Source: Burkholderia pseudomultivorans (GTDB taxonomy: Bacteria > Pseudomonadota > Gammaproteobacteria > Burkholderiales > Burkholderiaceae). Taken from it: a stretch of 64,000 nucleotides of DNA. Position numbers and translations under genes: made by a program. This document shows positions 1 through 9,257 of the stretch, piece after piece; positions within the stretch are counted from its first letter, which is position 1, and each line of letters starts with the position of its first letter. The notes beneath the pieces are model-generated. The model saw only the letters and a list, made by a program, of their open reading frames with translations, made no database searches and was not told where the DNA came from. Location of the stretch: NCBI RefSeq assembly GCF_902499075.1, contig NZ_CABVPP010000027.1, forward strand, positions 23,938 through 87,937, in the 5' to 3' direction.

Positions 1-694
1 GCCGGCGCGCGACGAAGATCGCGCTGGTGAGGTCGCCGACGCCGACCGGATGGCGCGGAAACGCATACAGCGGCCGCTGGCCGATCCATGCCTCGGTTTC
101 GGTGACGGCGAGCATGTTGAAGCGGTCGGCGGGGCTGTTGCGGTCGTGCAGGTGCTTGACGAGGATGATCTGCGGGCCGCGGCGGATCAGCGTGCGGCAC
201 GCGTCGACGGCTTCGGCCACGGTCTCGATGCGCCGCCCGGCGAGCTTCTGCAGCTCGGTGTGGTTCGGCGACATGCCGTCCGCAAGCGTCGGCATTTCGT
301 GGACGATGAATTCCTCGACGCCGGGCTCGGGCCGGATGCCGCCCGTCTGGCCCATCGCCGGATCGCAGAAGTACCACGCGTTCGGGTTCATCGCCTTCAC
401 CGCGCGCACGATGTCGACCGTCGCGCGCGCCTGCGCCGGCGAGCCGACGAAGCCGGACAGCACCGCGTCGCAGCGCTTGAGCGCGCCGATCGCCGCGATG
501 CCGTCGACGAGCTGCTCCATCTTCGCGGCGTCGATCGCGCTGCCCGCCCAGTGGCCGTACTGCATGTGATTCGACAGCTGGACGGTGTTGAGCGGCCAGA
601 CGTTGACGCCGAGGCGCTGCATCGGGAACACGGCCGCGCTGTTGCCGGCATGGCCGTAGATGACGTGCGACTGAATGCTGAGGACGTTTTTCAT
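1..694 (-). CDS. pdxY: Pyridoxal kinase PdxY, 3' part cut by the window edge
   Basis: Phosphorylates pyridoxal to pyridoxal 5'-phosphate with ATP in the vitamin B6 salvage pathway (cytoplasmic, ribokinase-like fold). The start reads [20 protein letters not shown] followed by [20 protein letters not shown], which closely matches the start of known PdxY proteins, including the substrate-loop residues around GHAGNSAA. About 231 codons are visible against a usual length near 286, so roughly the last 55 residues lie outside the window. The start is the ATG complementary to 692-694. The gene is divergent from the exported hydrolase at 870. PdxK/ThiD relatives share the fold, but the N-terminal signature favours PdxY. 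Confidence 0.93.
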   Translation of the reverse strand, partial: MKNVLSIQSHVIYGHAGNSAAVFPMQRLGVNVWPLNTVQLSNHMQYGHWAGSAIDAAKMEQLVDGIAAIGALKRCDAVLSGFVGSPAQARATVDIVRAVKAMNPNAWYFCDPAMGQTGGIRPEPGVEEFIVHEMPTLADGMSPNHTELQKLAGRRIETVAEAVDACRTLIRRGPQIILVKHLHDRNSPADRFNMLAVTETEAWIGQRPLYAFPRHPVGVGDLTSAIFVARR

Positions 695-869
695 GGGAAT
701 TCGCCTGCACGCGTTTCAGGGGTCACGTCACACGATACCCGAGTTCGTCGCGCGCGCGGAAGTCGCGCCGGCCCGGGTGTTGCGCGGCGTCGTCAGCGCC
801 GGGCGCGTAGAATCGCGGGGCGCGGCGCCGATCGGCTGCCCGCGAGCGTCTTCAATTACCGTGACCGTC

Positions 870-1934
870 ATGATTCCGATCTGCAAGATGTTGTCCGTCG
901 TGCGCGCCGCGCTGCTCGGCGCGGGCGTTGCCGTCGCCTGCGCCGCGACGCCCGCGGGGGCGGCCGCGCCGGCTGCCGCCGGCAACGACGGGCCCGAGTA
1001 TGGCCCGCGCCTGGAAGGCTTCACCTATCCGGCGCCCGTGCACCGCTACGCGTTCACGTCGCAGCGCGACACGCTCGAGATGATGTACATGGACGTGCAG
1101 CCGGCGCACCCGAACGGCCGCACCGTCGTGCTGCTGCACGGCAAGAATTTCTGCGCGGGCACCTGGGAAGACACGATCGGCGTGCTGAGCCGCGCCGGCT
1201 ACCGCGTGATCGCGCCGGACCAGATCGGCTTCTGCAAGTCGTCGAAGCCCGAGCGCTACCAGTACAGCTTCCAGCAGCTTGCGCGCAATACGCATGCGCT
1301 GCTCGAATCGATCGGCGTGAAGTCGGCGACGATCGTCGGCCACTCGACCGGCGGGATGCTCGCGATGCGCTACGCGCTGATGTATCCGAAGGCGACCGAG
1401 CAGCTCGTGCTCGTGAACCCGATCGGCCTGGAGGACTGGAAGGCGCTCGGCGTGCCGCCGCTGTCGGTCGACTACTGGTATGCGCGCGAGCTGAAGACAA
1501 CGGCGGACGGGATTCGCCGCTACGAACAGTCGACCTACTACGCGGGCAAGTGGTCGCCGTCGTACGAGCGCTGGGTGCAGATGCTCGCGGGGATGTACCG
1601 CGGCCCCGGCCGCGACATCGTCGCGTGGAACTCCGCGCTGATCTACGACATGATCCTCACGCAGCCGGTCGTCTACGAGCTCGGCGCAATCCGCGTGCCG
1701 ACGCTGCTGCTGATCGGCGACAAGGACACGACCGCGATCGGCAAGGACGTGTCGCCGCCCGACGTGCACGCGAAGCTCGGCCACTATCCGGAGCTCGCGA
1801 AGCGCACGCAGGCCGCGATTCCCGGTGCGCAGCTGGTCGAATTCCCGACGCTCGGGCATGCGCCGCAGATCCAGGATCCGGACGCGTTCCACAAGGCGCT
1901 GCTCGACGGGCTGGAGGCCGTGCATCCGCAGTGA
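870..1934 (+). CDS. Exported alpha/beta hydrolase
   Basis: A 354-residue alpha/beta-hydrolase-fold protein of unknown substrate. Residues about 1-33 form a signal peptide (basic start, Ala-rich core, AGAAAP region), so it should act in the periplasm or envelope. Seen motifs are the oxyanion stretch LLHGKNFCAGTWE (about 88-100), the nucleophile elbow GHSTGG with Ser159, an acid in IGDKDTT, and a C-terminal catalytic His in LGHAPQIQDP. The reading frame is open further upstream, but ATG 870 (or the internal Met at 888) places the signal peptide at the N terminus. The family includes esterases, haloperoxidases and dehalogenases; nothing here fixes the substrate. It lies alone between divergent pdxY and a convergent monooxygenase. 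Confidence 0.85.
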   Translation: MIPICKMLSVVRAALLGAGVAVACAATPAGAAAPAAAGNDGPEYGPRLEGFTYPAPVHRYAFTSQRDTLEMMYMDVQPAHPNGRTVVLLHGKNFCAGTWEDTIGVLSRAGYRVIAPDQIGFCKSSKPERYQYSFQQLARNTHALLESIGVKSATIVGHSTGGMLAMRYALMYPKATEQLVLVNPIGLEDWKALGVPPLSVDYWYARELKTTADGIRRYEQSTYYAGKWSPSYERWVQMLAGMYRGPGRDIVAWNSALIYDMILTQPVVYELGAIRVPTLLLIGDKDTTAIGKDVSPPDVHAKLGHYPELAKRTQAAIPGAQLVEFPTLGHAPQIQDPDAFHKALLDGLEAVHPQ

Positions 1935-1973
1935 CGCGGCGCCGCTGCGCGACGCGCGGCGGCGGCCTGGCCG

Positions 1974-2972
1974 TCAGCGCGCTTCGTTCGCGAGCTCGTC
2001 GCGGATCTGCGCGGTCAGTTCGAACGAGCGCAGCCGCGCCGCGTGGTCGTAGATCTGCGCGGTGACGATCAGCTCGTCCGCGCCCGTCTGCGCGATCCGC
2101 GCGCGCAGCTTGTCGCGCACCGTGTCGCGCGAGCCGACCGCCGCGAACGACAGCGAATGCGCGACGTTCGCGAGTTCGAGCTCGTTCGCCTCGAGCACGT
2201 CGACGGGCGGCGGCAGCTTGCCCGGCGTGCCGCGCCGCAAGTTGATGAACTGCTGCTGCAGCGACGTGAACAGGCGCCGCGCTTCCTCGTCGGTATCGGC
2301 CGCGAACACGTTGACGCCGACCATCGCATGCGGCTTCGGCCACGCGGCCGACGGCCGGTACTGCGCGCGGTAGATCTCCAGCGCGCGCATCAGGTAGTCC
2401 GGCGCGAAGTGCGACGCGAACGCGAACGGCAGGCCCATCATCGCGGCGAGCTGCGCGCTGAACAGGCTCGAGCCGAGCAGCCAGACCGGCACCTCGAGCC
2501 CCGCACCGGGCACCGCGCGCACGCGCTGGCCGGGCGCCGGTTCCGCGAAATAGCGCAGCAGCTCGGCGACGTCGTCCGGAAACGAGTCGGCGCTGCCGAT
2601 CAGGTCGCGGCGCAGCGCGCGCGACGTGGTCTGGTCGGTGCCGGGCGCGCGGCCGAGGCCGAGGTCGATGCGTCCCGGATAGAGCGACGCGAGCGTGCCG
2701 AACTGCTCGGCGATCACGAGCGGCGCGTGGTTCGGCAGCATGATGCCGCCGGAGCCGACGCGGATCGTCTGCGTGCCGCCCGCGACGTGGCCGATCACGA
2801 CCGCGGTCGCCGCGCTCGCGATGCCGGGCATGTTGTGGTGCTCGGCGAGCCAGTAGCGCCGGTAACCCCAGCGTTCCGCATGCTGCGCGAGATCGAGCGT
2901 GTTGCGGAACGCCTGCGCGGCGTCGGCGCCGGCGGGAATGGGGGCGAGGTCGAGTACGGAGAACGGTGTCAT
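1974..2972 (-). CDS. LLM-class flavin-dependent oxidoreductase (luciferase-like monooxygenase)
   Basis: A 332-residue TIM-barrel protein of the bacterial luciferase-like superfamily, using reduced flavin to oxidise an unknown substrate in the cytoplasm. The N-terminal part has the features of the MsnO8/YhbW-type subgroup: [11 protein letters not shown], then [18 protein letters not shown], the flavin-site stretch [20 protein letters not shown] and [11 protein letters not shown]. The ATG at 2972 was chosen because the [13 protein letters not shown] start fits the family; the frame is open to 3074 but the extra residues look non-coding. It converges on the hydrolase gene with a 39-base gap. It is a single gene, so context does not suggest a substrate. 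Confidence 0.88.
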   Translation of the reverse strand: MTPFSVLDLAPIPAGADAAQAFRNTLDLAQHAERWGYRRYWLAEHHNMPGIASAATAVVIGHVAGGTQTIRVGSGGIMLPNHAPLVIAEQFGTLASLYPGRIDLGLGRAPGTDQTTSRALRRDLIGSADSFPDDVAELLRYFAEPAPGQRVRAVPGAGLEVPVWLLGSSLFSAQLAAMMGLPFAFASHFAPDYLMRALEIYRAQYRPSAAWPKPHAMVGVNVFAADTDEEARRLFTSLQQQFINLRRGTPGKLPPPVDVLEANELELANVAHSLSFAAVGSRDTVRDKLRARIAQTGADELIVTAQIYDHAARLRSFELTAQIRDELANEAR

Positions 2973-3615
2973 CGGATGGCCTTCGAAGGGGCGTGCGGTG
3001 ATGCGCATACGCAACAGATGCGTGTGATTTTGCCAAAGGGTTCCGGAACGCGCTGACGGTGCGCGGATACCCATGCGGCTGGCAGGGCCGCCGGGCGACC
3101 CGGCTCGATTGTTGCAAAAATCAATCCAATCTCCGATTTATTACGATTCTTTACCGAGATTGGACGCGAATCCGCATCGACATACAAAATTGCACGAAAC
3201 GTTTGATTTTCAAGACTGCAATACGCCTGCAAAGCGCTTACGCTAACGTGAACGTGGTGGCGTCGAACGGGTTCGCCGGCCGGACAGCTTTGCGGGAATT
3301 GCACCAGTGCGTTTCGCGCAGTGCCAAGCGCGGGGTGCCGTGGACTGTTAAAATCCGGCGCCTGTCCATGTTGTGCCGATGGCAACCATTCGATCTTCTC
3401 GCGCCCCGTCCGGGTGCCGCGCGAAGTGGCTCGCGCCGCCCGAAACGGGGCATGGCCGCCGTCGGGAAAATGGGCCGAGCCTCCCTCAAATACACAGACG
3501 CTGCTGGAACAAGGAGTCGGGTCGTGCCCGCGTTCGTTGCTGTCGGATCATCCAATCAAGCTGGACCACGCTCAATCGACTGCCGGCTCGGCTGCCTCGA
3601 CGGGGGGCGCTGCGC
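2973..3615. other. Intergenic region between the monooxygenase and hpnI
   Basis: About 640 bases with no convincing gene. An AT-rich stretch at roughly 3105-3245, well below the surrounding GC content, probably holds promoters for the leftward monooxygenase and perhaps the rightward hpn operon. The open frames crossing it give compositionally odd proteins with no recognisable motif. No terminator-like hairpin was seen. Confidence 0.4.
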
Positions 3616-4791
3616 ATGACGCCTGCCGTATCGCTGCTCGACTGGCTCCTGATCGCGTTCACGCTGGCGGCGGCCGGCTATGCACTCGTCGCGGCTTTCG
3701 CGCCGCGCCCGCGCACGCCGCGCACGGCCGCGCGCGACGGGTTCGAGCCGGTCAGCGTGCTCAAGCCGCTGTGCGGCGCGGAGCCGCATCTGTACGAGAA
3801 CCTGTCGACCTTCTGCGAGCAGCGTCATCCGCGCCATGAAGTGCTGTTCGGCGTCGCGTCGGCGGCCGATCCGGCCATCGCGGTCGTCGAGCGGCTGCGC
3901 GCTGACTATCCGGAGTGCGACATCGGGCTCGTGATCGACGCGCGCGTGCACGGCAAGAACCTGAAGGTCAGCAACCTGATCAATCTCGCCGAGCGTGCGA
4001 AGTACGACCGCATCGTGATCGCGGACAGCGACATCGCGGTGAAGCCCGACTACCTGGAGCGCGTGACGGCGCCGCTCGCCGACGCGTCGGTCGGCGTCGT
4101 CACCTGCCTGTATCATGCGCGCAGCGTCGGCGGCTTCTGGACGCGGATCGGCGCCCAGTTCGTCGATGCCTGGTTCGCGCCGTCGGTGCGGATCACGCAT
4201 CTCGGCGGTTCGAGCCGGTTCGGTTTCGGCGCGACGCTGGCGCTCACGCGCGACACGCTCGACCGGATCGGCGGCCTGTCGGCGCTGAAGGACGAACTGG
4301 CCGACGATTTCTGGCTCGCCGAGTTGCCGCGCCGCCTCGGGCGGCGTACCGTGCTATCCGAGGTCGAGGTCGCGACCGACGTGATCGAGGCGTCGTTCGG
4401 GCCGCTGTGGCACCGCGAGACGCGCTGGCTGCGCACGATCCGTTCACTGAACCCGGCCGGCTTCGCGTTCCTGTTCATCACGTTTACCGCGCCGTGGCTC
4501 GCGATCGGCGCGGCGCTGGCGTTGTCGCTGGACGGCACCGTCGCGGGCCTGGTGGCCGGCTGGGCTGCCGCCGCGGGCGCGTTCGGCCGGCTCGTGCTGC
4601 ACGCGCGCGGCGAGGACGGCTGGCGCGCGTTCTGGCGCGACCTGCCGCTGGTCGCTGTGCGCGACACGCTGCTTGCGCTCGAATGGCTGGTCGCCGCGTT
4701 CGGCACGCACGTCGTGTGGCGCGGCGCGAGGATGACGGTGGTCGGCGGCGAACGCGCGACGGCCGCGGTGGAAGGGGGCGACGGCCGTTAG
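3616..4791 (+). CDS. hpnI: Hopanoid biosynthesis glycosyltransferase HpnI
   Basis: A 391-residue membrane-anchored family-21 (ceramide glucosyltransferase-like) glycosyltransferase. In Burkholderia, HpnI adds N-acetylglucosamine to bacteriohopanetetrol, the first step of the composite side chain. It has an N-terminal membrane segment (SLLDWLLIAFTLAAAGYALV), then SVLKPLCGAEPHLYENL, the DxD-like ADSDIAVKPDYLERV, GGSSRFGFGATLALTRD, and the RETRWLRT form of the (Q/R)xxRW motif. C-terminal hydrophobic helices follow (ITFTAPWLAIGAALALSL and later). ATG 3616 is preferred over the upstream in-frame ATG at 3373 because the hydrophobic anchor then begins the protein. It heads the hpnIJKL run; a 187-base gap with a possible attenuator separates it from hpnJ. 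Confidence 0.92.
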   Translation: MTPAVSLLDWLLIAFTLAAAGYALVAAFAPRPRTPRTAARDGFEPVSVLKPLCGAEPHLYENLSTFCEQRHPRHEVLFGVASAADPAIAVVERLRADYPECDIGLVIDARVHGKNLKVSNLINLAERAKYDRIVIADSDIAVKPDYLERVTAPLADASVGVVTCLYHARSVGGFWTRIGAQFVDAWFAPSVRITHLGGSSRFGFGATLALTRDTLDRIGGLSALKDELADDFWLAELPRRLGRRTVLSEVEVATDVIEASFGPLWHRETRWLRTIRSLNPAGFAFLFITFTAPWLAIGAALALSLDGTVAGLVAGWAAAAGAFGRLVLHARGEDGWRAFWRDLPLVAVRDTLLALEWLVAAFGTHVVWRGARMTVVGGERATAAVEGGDGR

Positions 4792-4897
4792 GCCCGCTCC
4801 GTGCCGGCATGGCGGGCGCAGGCCCGTGCGCTGGCGGAATTCGGCCCGACGGGCCGCGACGTGCCGCGCGAGCGTTGCGGCACGACATGACAGAGAG

Positions 4898-4930
4898 GCG
4901 GGCGCCCGCGCGGCGGCCCGCGGTTTTTTT
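4898..4930 (+). terminator. Possible attenuator or intrinsic terminator between hpnI and hpnJ
   Basis: GCGGGC at 4898-4903 can pair with GCCCGC at 4916-4921 (an alternative pairing exists inside the GC-rich loop), followed by GG and seven T residues. It sits about 50 bases before the hpnJ start, so it could reduce or condition transcription into hpnJKL. High background GC makes chance hairpins common; the T-run is the stronger evidence. Confidence 0.42.
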
Positions 4931-4978
4931 GACTGAATCGTTGAATCGAATCGAACTATGCAGGCTACCGGAGCATTC

Positions 4979-6400
4979 ATGAAAACGCTGTTCTTGCAGG
5001 CCCCTTCGTATGACGGCTTCGACGGCGGAGCCGGCTCGCGCTATCAGGCGAAGCGCGAAATCCGTTCCTTCTGGTATCCGACCTGGCTCGCGCAGCCGGC
5101 CGCGCTGGTGCCGGGCAGCCGCGTCGTCGATGCGCCGGCCGACGGCCTGTCGGTCGAGGAAACGCTGAAGATCGCCAACGACTACGATCTCGTGATCATC
5201 CACACGAGCACGCCGTCGTTCCCGACCGACGCGATGTTCGCGCAGGACCTGAAGAAGATGAAGCCGTCGATGCTGGTCGGCATGGTGGGCGCGAAGGTGA
5301 TGGTCGATCCGCACAACTCGCTGACGGCGAGCGATGCAATCGACTTCGTGTGCCGCGAGGAATTCGACTACACCTGCAAGGAAATCGCCGAAGGCAAGCC
5401 GTTCCCCGAGATCAAGGGCTTGAGCTGGCGCGCGAAGGACGGCTCGATCGAGCACAACGAAGCGCGTCCGATCCTCGAGAACATGGACGAACTGCCGTTC
5501 GTCGCGCCCGTCTACAAGCGCGACCTGAAGATCGACAACTACTTCATCGGCTACCTGAACTACCCGTACGTGTCGATCTACACGGGCCGCGGCTGCAAGT
5601 CGCGCTGCACGTTCTGCCTGTGGCCGCAGACGGTCAGCGGGCATCGCTACCGCACGCGCTCGGTCGAGAACGTGCTCGCGGAAGCGAAGTGGATCCGCGA
5701 CAACATGCCGGAAGTGAAGGAACTGATGTTCGACGACGACACCTTCACCGACGACCTGCCGCGCGCCGAGGCGATCGCCATCGGCCTGGGCAAGCTCGGC
5801 ATGACCTGGTCGTGCAACGCGAAGGCGAACGTGCCGTACAAGTCGCTCAAGATCATGAAGGAAAACGGCCTGCGCTTGCTGCTGGTCGGCTTCGAATCCG
5901 GCGACGACCAGATCCTCGTGAACATCAAGAAGGGCGTGCGCACCGATTTCGCGCGGCGCTTCAGCGCGGACTGCAAGAAGCTCGGCATCAAGATCCACGG
6001 CACCTTCATCCTCGGCCTGCCGGGCGAGACGCAGGAAACCATCAAGAAGACGATCGAGTACGCGAAGGAAATCAATCCGCACACGATCCAGGTGTCGCTC
6101 GCCGCGCCGTACCCGGGCACGACGCTCTACAAGCAGGCCGTCGAAAACGGCTGGATGGAAGAGAACAAGACCATCAACCTGGTCAGCAAGGAAGGCGTGC
6201 AGCTCGCGGCGATCGGTTATCCGCACCTGTCGCGCGACGAGATCTATCACCATCTCGAGCAGTTCTATCGCGAGTTCTACTTCCGCCCGTCGAAGATCTG
6301 GGAAATCGTCCGCGAGATGCTGACCAGCTGGGACATGATGAAGCGCCGCCTGCGCGAAGGTGTCGAGTTCTTCCGTTTCCTGCGCGCGCACGAGGCCTGA
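4979..6400 (+). CDS. hpnJ: Hopanoid biosynthesis radical SAM protein HpnJ
   Basis: A 473-residue B12-binding-like/radical SAM protein. HpnJ is the enzyme implicated in ring contraction of the glucosamine head group of bacteriohopanetetrol to the cyclitol ether. The N-terminal region resembles the cobalamin-binding fold. The iron-sulfur motif CxxxCxxC is present as GRGCKSRCTFCLWPQ, then ELMFDDDTFTDD and the GFESGDDQIL and HGTFILGLPGET stretches typical of radical SAM enzymes. The ATG at 4979 is chosen over 4958 because it gives the family-typical start MKTLFLQAPSYDGFDGGAGS and has GGAG about 6 bases upstream. It is followed after 3 bases by hpnK. Confidence 0.94.
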   Translation: MKTLFLQAPSYDGFDGGAGSRYQAKREIRSFWYPTWLAQPAALVPGSRVVDAPADGLSVEETLKIANDYDLVIIHTSTPSFPTDAMFAQDLKKMKPSMLVGMVGAKVMVDPHNSLTASDAIDFVCREEFDYTCKEIAEGKPFPEIKGLSWRAKDGSIEHNEARPILENMDELPFVAPVYKRDLKIDNYFIGYLNYPYVSIYTGRGCKSRCTFCLWPQTVSGHRYRTRSVENVLAEAKWIRDNMPEVKELMFDDDTFTDDLPRAEAIAIGLGKLGMTWSCNAKANVPYKSLKIMKENGLRLLLVGFESGDDQILVNIKKGVRTDFARRFSADCKKLGIKIHGTFILGLPGETQETIKKTIEYAKEINPHTIQVSLAAPYPGTTLYKQAVENGWMEENKTINLVSKEGVQLAAIGYPHLSRDEIYHHLEQFYREFYFRPSKIWEIVREMLTSWDMMKRRLREGVEFFRFLRAHEA

Positions 6401-6403
6401 TTC

Positions 6404-7288
6404 GTGACGACACGGCGGGCGGCGCGGGCGCTCATCTTCACCGCGGACGATTTCGGGCTGCATCCGCGCGTGAACGCGGCGGTCGAGCGCGCGCATCGCG
6501 ACGGCGTGCTGAACGCCGCGAGCCTGATGGTCGGCGCGCCGGCCGCGCAGGATGCGATCGAGCGCGCGCGGCGGCTGCCGTCGCTCGCGGTCGGCCTGCA
6601 TCTGGTCCTCGCGGACGGCCCGGCCACGCTGCCCGCGCACGAGATTCCCGCGCTCGTGGGACGCGACGGGCGGTTCGGCGACGCGATGGCGAAGGACGGC
6701 TGCCGCTTCTTCTTCCTGCCGCACGTGCGCGCGCAACTGCGCCGCGAGATCCGTGCGCAGTTCGACGCGTTCGCGGCGAGCGGCCTGCCGCTCGATCACG
6801 TGAACGCGCACAAGCACTTCCATCTGCATCCGACCGTGCTGTCGATGATCGTCGAGATCGGCCGCGACTACGGGCTGCGCGCGGTGCGGCTGCCTTACGA
6901 GACGAGCGCGCCCGCGTGGCTCAGGCCGTGGATCGCGCTGGTGCGCGCGCGGCTCGATCGCGCGGGGCTCGCGCATAACGACTACGTGGTCGGGATCGAG
7001 CACACCGGCGCAATGGACGAGGCCGTGCTGCTCGACGCGCTGGCGAAGCTGCCGCCGGGCGTCGGCGAGATCTACTGTCATCCGGCCGAAGCGGGCGACG
7101 GCCCGATCACGCCGACGATGGCGGCCTACCGCCCGGCCGACGAACTGGACGCGCTGCTGTCGCCGCGCGTCGCGGCCGCGCTGAAGGCGGCGGGCGTCGC
7201 GACCGGCGGCTTCGCGGACGTATTCGGCCAGGCCGCGGCGACGCGTGCCGCGCGCGCGTCGCGCCGGCCGGGAGCGCAGCCGTCATGA
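6404..7288 (+). CDS. hpnK: Hopanoid biosynthesis deacetylase HpnK (YdjC/ChbG family)
   Basis: A 294-residue YdjC-family carbohydrate deacetylase. In the hopanoid pathway it removes the acetyl group from the N-acetylglucosaminyl-bacteriohopanetetrol made by HpnI. Visible metal and catalytic motifs are FTADDFGLH (Asp15, Asp16), GLHLVLADGP (His66) and NAHKHFHLHPT (His136, His138, His140). The start is GTG 6404, three bases after the hpnJ stop; no closer alternative keeps the N-terminal beta strand. The stop overlaps the start of hpnL in an ATGA, indicating translational coupling. Confidence 0.92.
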   Translation: MTTRRAARALIFTADDFGLHPRVNAAVERAHRDGVLNAASLMVGAPAAQDAIERARRLPSLAVGLHLVLADGPATLPAHEIPALVGRDGRFGDAMAKDGCRFFFLPHVRAQLRREIRAQFDAFAASGLPLDHVNAHKHFHLHPTVLSMIVEIGRDYGLRAVRLPYETSAPAWLRPWIALVRARLDRAGLAHNDYVVGIEHTGAMDEAVLLDALAKLPPGVGEIYCHPAEAGDGPITPTMAAYRPADELDALLSPRVAAALKAAGVATGGFADVFGQAAATRAARASRRPGAQPS

Positions 7289-8316
7289 TGAAGTGGATCA
7301 AATGGCTCGGCTGGCCGATCGGCATCGGCATCCTGGTCGCGCTCGGGCTGCGCGACGGCGTCGGCGACGTGATGCAGATGCTCGCGCGCGCCGGCTACGC
7401 GCTGCTGTGGCTCGTGCCGTTCCATGCGCTGCCGCTGCTGCTCGATGCGTATGCGTGGCACCGGCTGCTCGACCGGCGCGCGTCGCTGCCGTTCCTGTGG
7501 TGGATCGCGACCGTGCGCGAGGCCGTGAACCGGCTGCTGCCGGTGGTCGGGATCGGCGGCGAACTGGTCGGGATCCGGCTCGCGCGCTGGCAGGTGCCGG
7601 ACGCGAGCCGCGTGACGGCGTCGGTGATCGTCGAGGTGCTGGTGACGATCGTCGTCCAGTATGCGTTTGCCGCGCTCGGCCTCGTGCTGCTGCTCGCGAC
7701 GACGCACGACATGGGCGGCGGCACGATCGGCGTCGCACTGCTGCTGACGCTGCCGCTGCCCGTGCTCGGCGTCGTGCTGATGCGGCGCGGCGGGATCTTC
7801 CATGCGATCGAGCGCTTCGCGGGCCGCCTGCTCGGCGATTCGCACCGGCTGCTGCAGGGCGTCGACGGCAAGCGGCTCGACGCCGACATCGACGCGCTGA
7901 TGTCGCGCACGCCGTTGCTGTTCGGCGCGTTCTTCTGGCAGCTGGCCGGCTACGTGCTCGGCGCGCTCGAAATCTATTGGGCGCTCGCGCTGCTCGGCCA
8001 TCCGGTGTCGATCGGCGGCGCGATCGCGATCGAGGCGATGACGCAGGCCGTGCGGCATGCGGCGTTCATGGTGCCGGGCGGGCTCGGCGTGCAGGAGGCG
8101 ACCGTCGTGCTGCTCGCGCAGATGTTCGGCGTCGACCGCGATACCGCGCTGTCGCTGGCGCTCGTCAAGCGCGGCCGCGAAGTGCTGTTCAGCAGCCTGT
8201 CGCTGGTATCGTGGCAGCTCGCCGAGCTGCTGCGCACGCGCCGGCGGATCGCTGCACCGCCGGTCGCACCGCATGCGGCGGCGCAGCGGGTGGCCGAAAC
8301 CGAAACGACGCATTGA
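7285..8316 (+). CDS. hpnL: Hopanoid-associated membrane protein HpnL
   Basis: A 343-residue integral membrane protein related to the transmembrane domain of lysylphosphatidylglycerol synthase (UPF0104-like), with about eight hydrophobic segments. Typical motifs for the fold are VNRLLPVVGIGGELVGIRL and MTQAVRHAAFMVPGGLGVQE. In hopanoid clusters HpnL is proposed to help move or flip modified hopanoids; this is inferred from context and no enzymatic motif is visible. It overlaps hpnK by 4 bases and is the last gene of the hpn run before the lipoprotein at 8402. Confidence 0.88.
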   Translation: MMKWIKWLGWPIGIGILVALGLRDGVGDVMQMLARAGYALLWLVPFHALPLLLDAYAWHRLLDRRASLPFLWWIATVREAVNRLLPVVGIGGELVGIRLARWQVPDASRVTASVIVEVLVTIVVQYAFAALGLVLLLATTHDMGGGTIGVALLLTLPLPVLGVVLMRRGGIFHAIERFAGRLLGDSHRLLQGVDGKRLDADIDALMSRTPLLFGAFFWQLAGYVLGALEIYWALALLGHPVSIGGAIAIEAMTQAVRHAAFMVPGGLGVQEATVVLLAQMFGVDRDTALSLALVKRGREVLFSSLSLVSWQLAELLRTRRRIAAPPVAPHAAAQRVAETETTH

Positions 8317-8401
8317 ACGAGACGGGCCGCGCGCCCGTCTCGCGCTTTTGGCGTCGCGCGGGTATGCTTGCCGCGTGTTTTCTCGACATGCATTTCTTCC
8401 G

Positions 8402-8959
8402 ATGATCTTTCGTTTCCGGCTGCTTCCCGTGACGCTGCTGGCCGCTGCGCTGGCGCTGACCGGCTGCGACGACAAGCAAGGCGAGTTCGACGTGCAACGT
8501 ATCAGGGACTTCTTCAACGCGATCAAGCCCGCGCCGCTGCTGCTCAAGGGGCTGAAGGTCGGCGAGTCGACCGAGGCCGACGTGCGCGGCACGATGGGCA
8601 GGCCCGAGACCGAGCGCACGTTTACCGACGGCTCGAAGCGGCTCGAATATCCGCGCGGCCCGATGGGCAACCAGACCTGGTTCGTCGACCTCGATGCGAA
8701 CGGACGCTACACGGGCGCGACGCAGGTGCTGACCGCCGACAATTTCGCGAAGGTGCGCCCCGGGATGACCGAGGACGAGGTGCGGCGGCTGCTCGGCAAG
8801 CCGGGCGAGGTCGCGCAGTATCCGCTGAAGCCGGAGACGGTGTGGAGCTGGCGCTGGCTCGAGGACGGCGTGAACACCGACGCGTTCTTCAACGTCCATT
8901 TCGGCCCGGACGGGCTGGTCTACACGACGTCGCGCTCCGACATCCTGAAAGGGCGCTGA
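8402..8959 (+). CDS. BamE/SmpA-like outer membrane lipoprotein
   Basis: A 185-residue lipoprotein. The signal sequence ends in the lipobox LALTGC, with Cys22 as the lipidated residue. The mature part carries two SmpA/OmlA-like motifs, LKVGESTEADVRGTMGRPE and VRPGMTEDEVRRLLGKPGEV, each followed by beta strands, as in BamE-type small fold proteins. BamE itself is part of the outer-membrane beta-barrel assembly machine, but this protein is longer and its two-repeat form suggests a paralogue. It lies 85 bases after hpnL and may be co-transcribed with it; a terminator follows at 9042-9090. Confidence 0.82.
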   Translation: MIFRFRLLPVTLLAAALALTGCDDKQGEFDVQRIRDFFNAIKPAPLLLKGLKVGESTEADVRGTMGRPETERTFTDGSKRLEYPRGPMGNQTWFVDLDANGRYTGATQVLTADNFAKVRPGMTEDEVRRLLGKPGEVAQYPLKPETVWSWRWLEDGVNTDAFFNVHFGPDGLVYTTSRSDILKGR

Positions 8960-9041
8960 GCACCGCCGCGAGCGCCTGCCGCCGGTTCGCGACCGCCCCT
9001 CGTCGCTATATCGAAAAAGCGACCGGAAAATTGCAAAAAGT

Positions 9042-9090
9042 CCGCTTCCCGACGTGTTATCCGGCTGTCAGGAAGCGGCTTTTTTCCTTT
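9042..9090 (+). terminator. Intrinsic terminator after the hpn/lipoprotein unit
   Basis: CCGCTTCC (9042-9049) pairs with GGAAGCGG (9071-9078) across a 21-base loop, followed by CTTTTTTCCTTTT. It lies about 80 bases downstream of the lipoprotein stop and upstream of the arginine transporter genes. Confidence 0.65.
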
Positions 9091-9257
9091 TGAAACAGGG
9101 CGGTAGGGCACGGTTTCAAATAACGGGAAGATTTGCTGCGACGCAGCAAACGGGCGCACGGTGATTTGAGGCAATCCTTTTCGCTTGCGACTATCCGCGT
9201 CAGCCCGGCGCGTGACACGCATTCGCGTCGGCAACCATTCCAACTCTGGAGACGCGC

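Noticed and set aside
3059-3619. A 186-codon frame in the intergenic region before hpnI
   Set aside because: No ribosome-binding site, no recognisable motif, mixed composition; AT-rich part looks like promoter DNA.
4484-7081. An 865-codon minus-strand frame across hpnJ and hpnK
   Set aside because: Biased composition with no family motif; the plus strand shows intact radical SAM and YdjC motifs.
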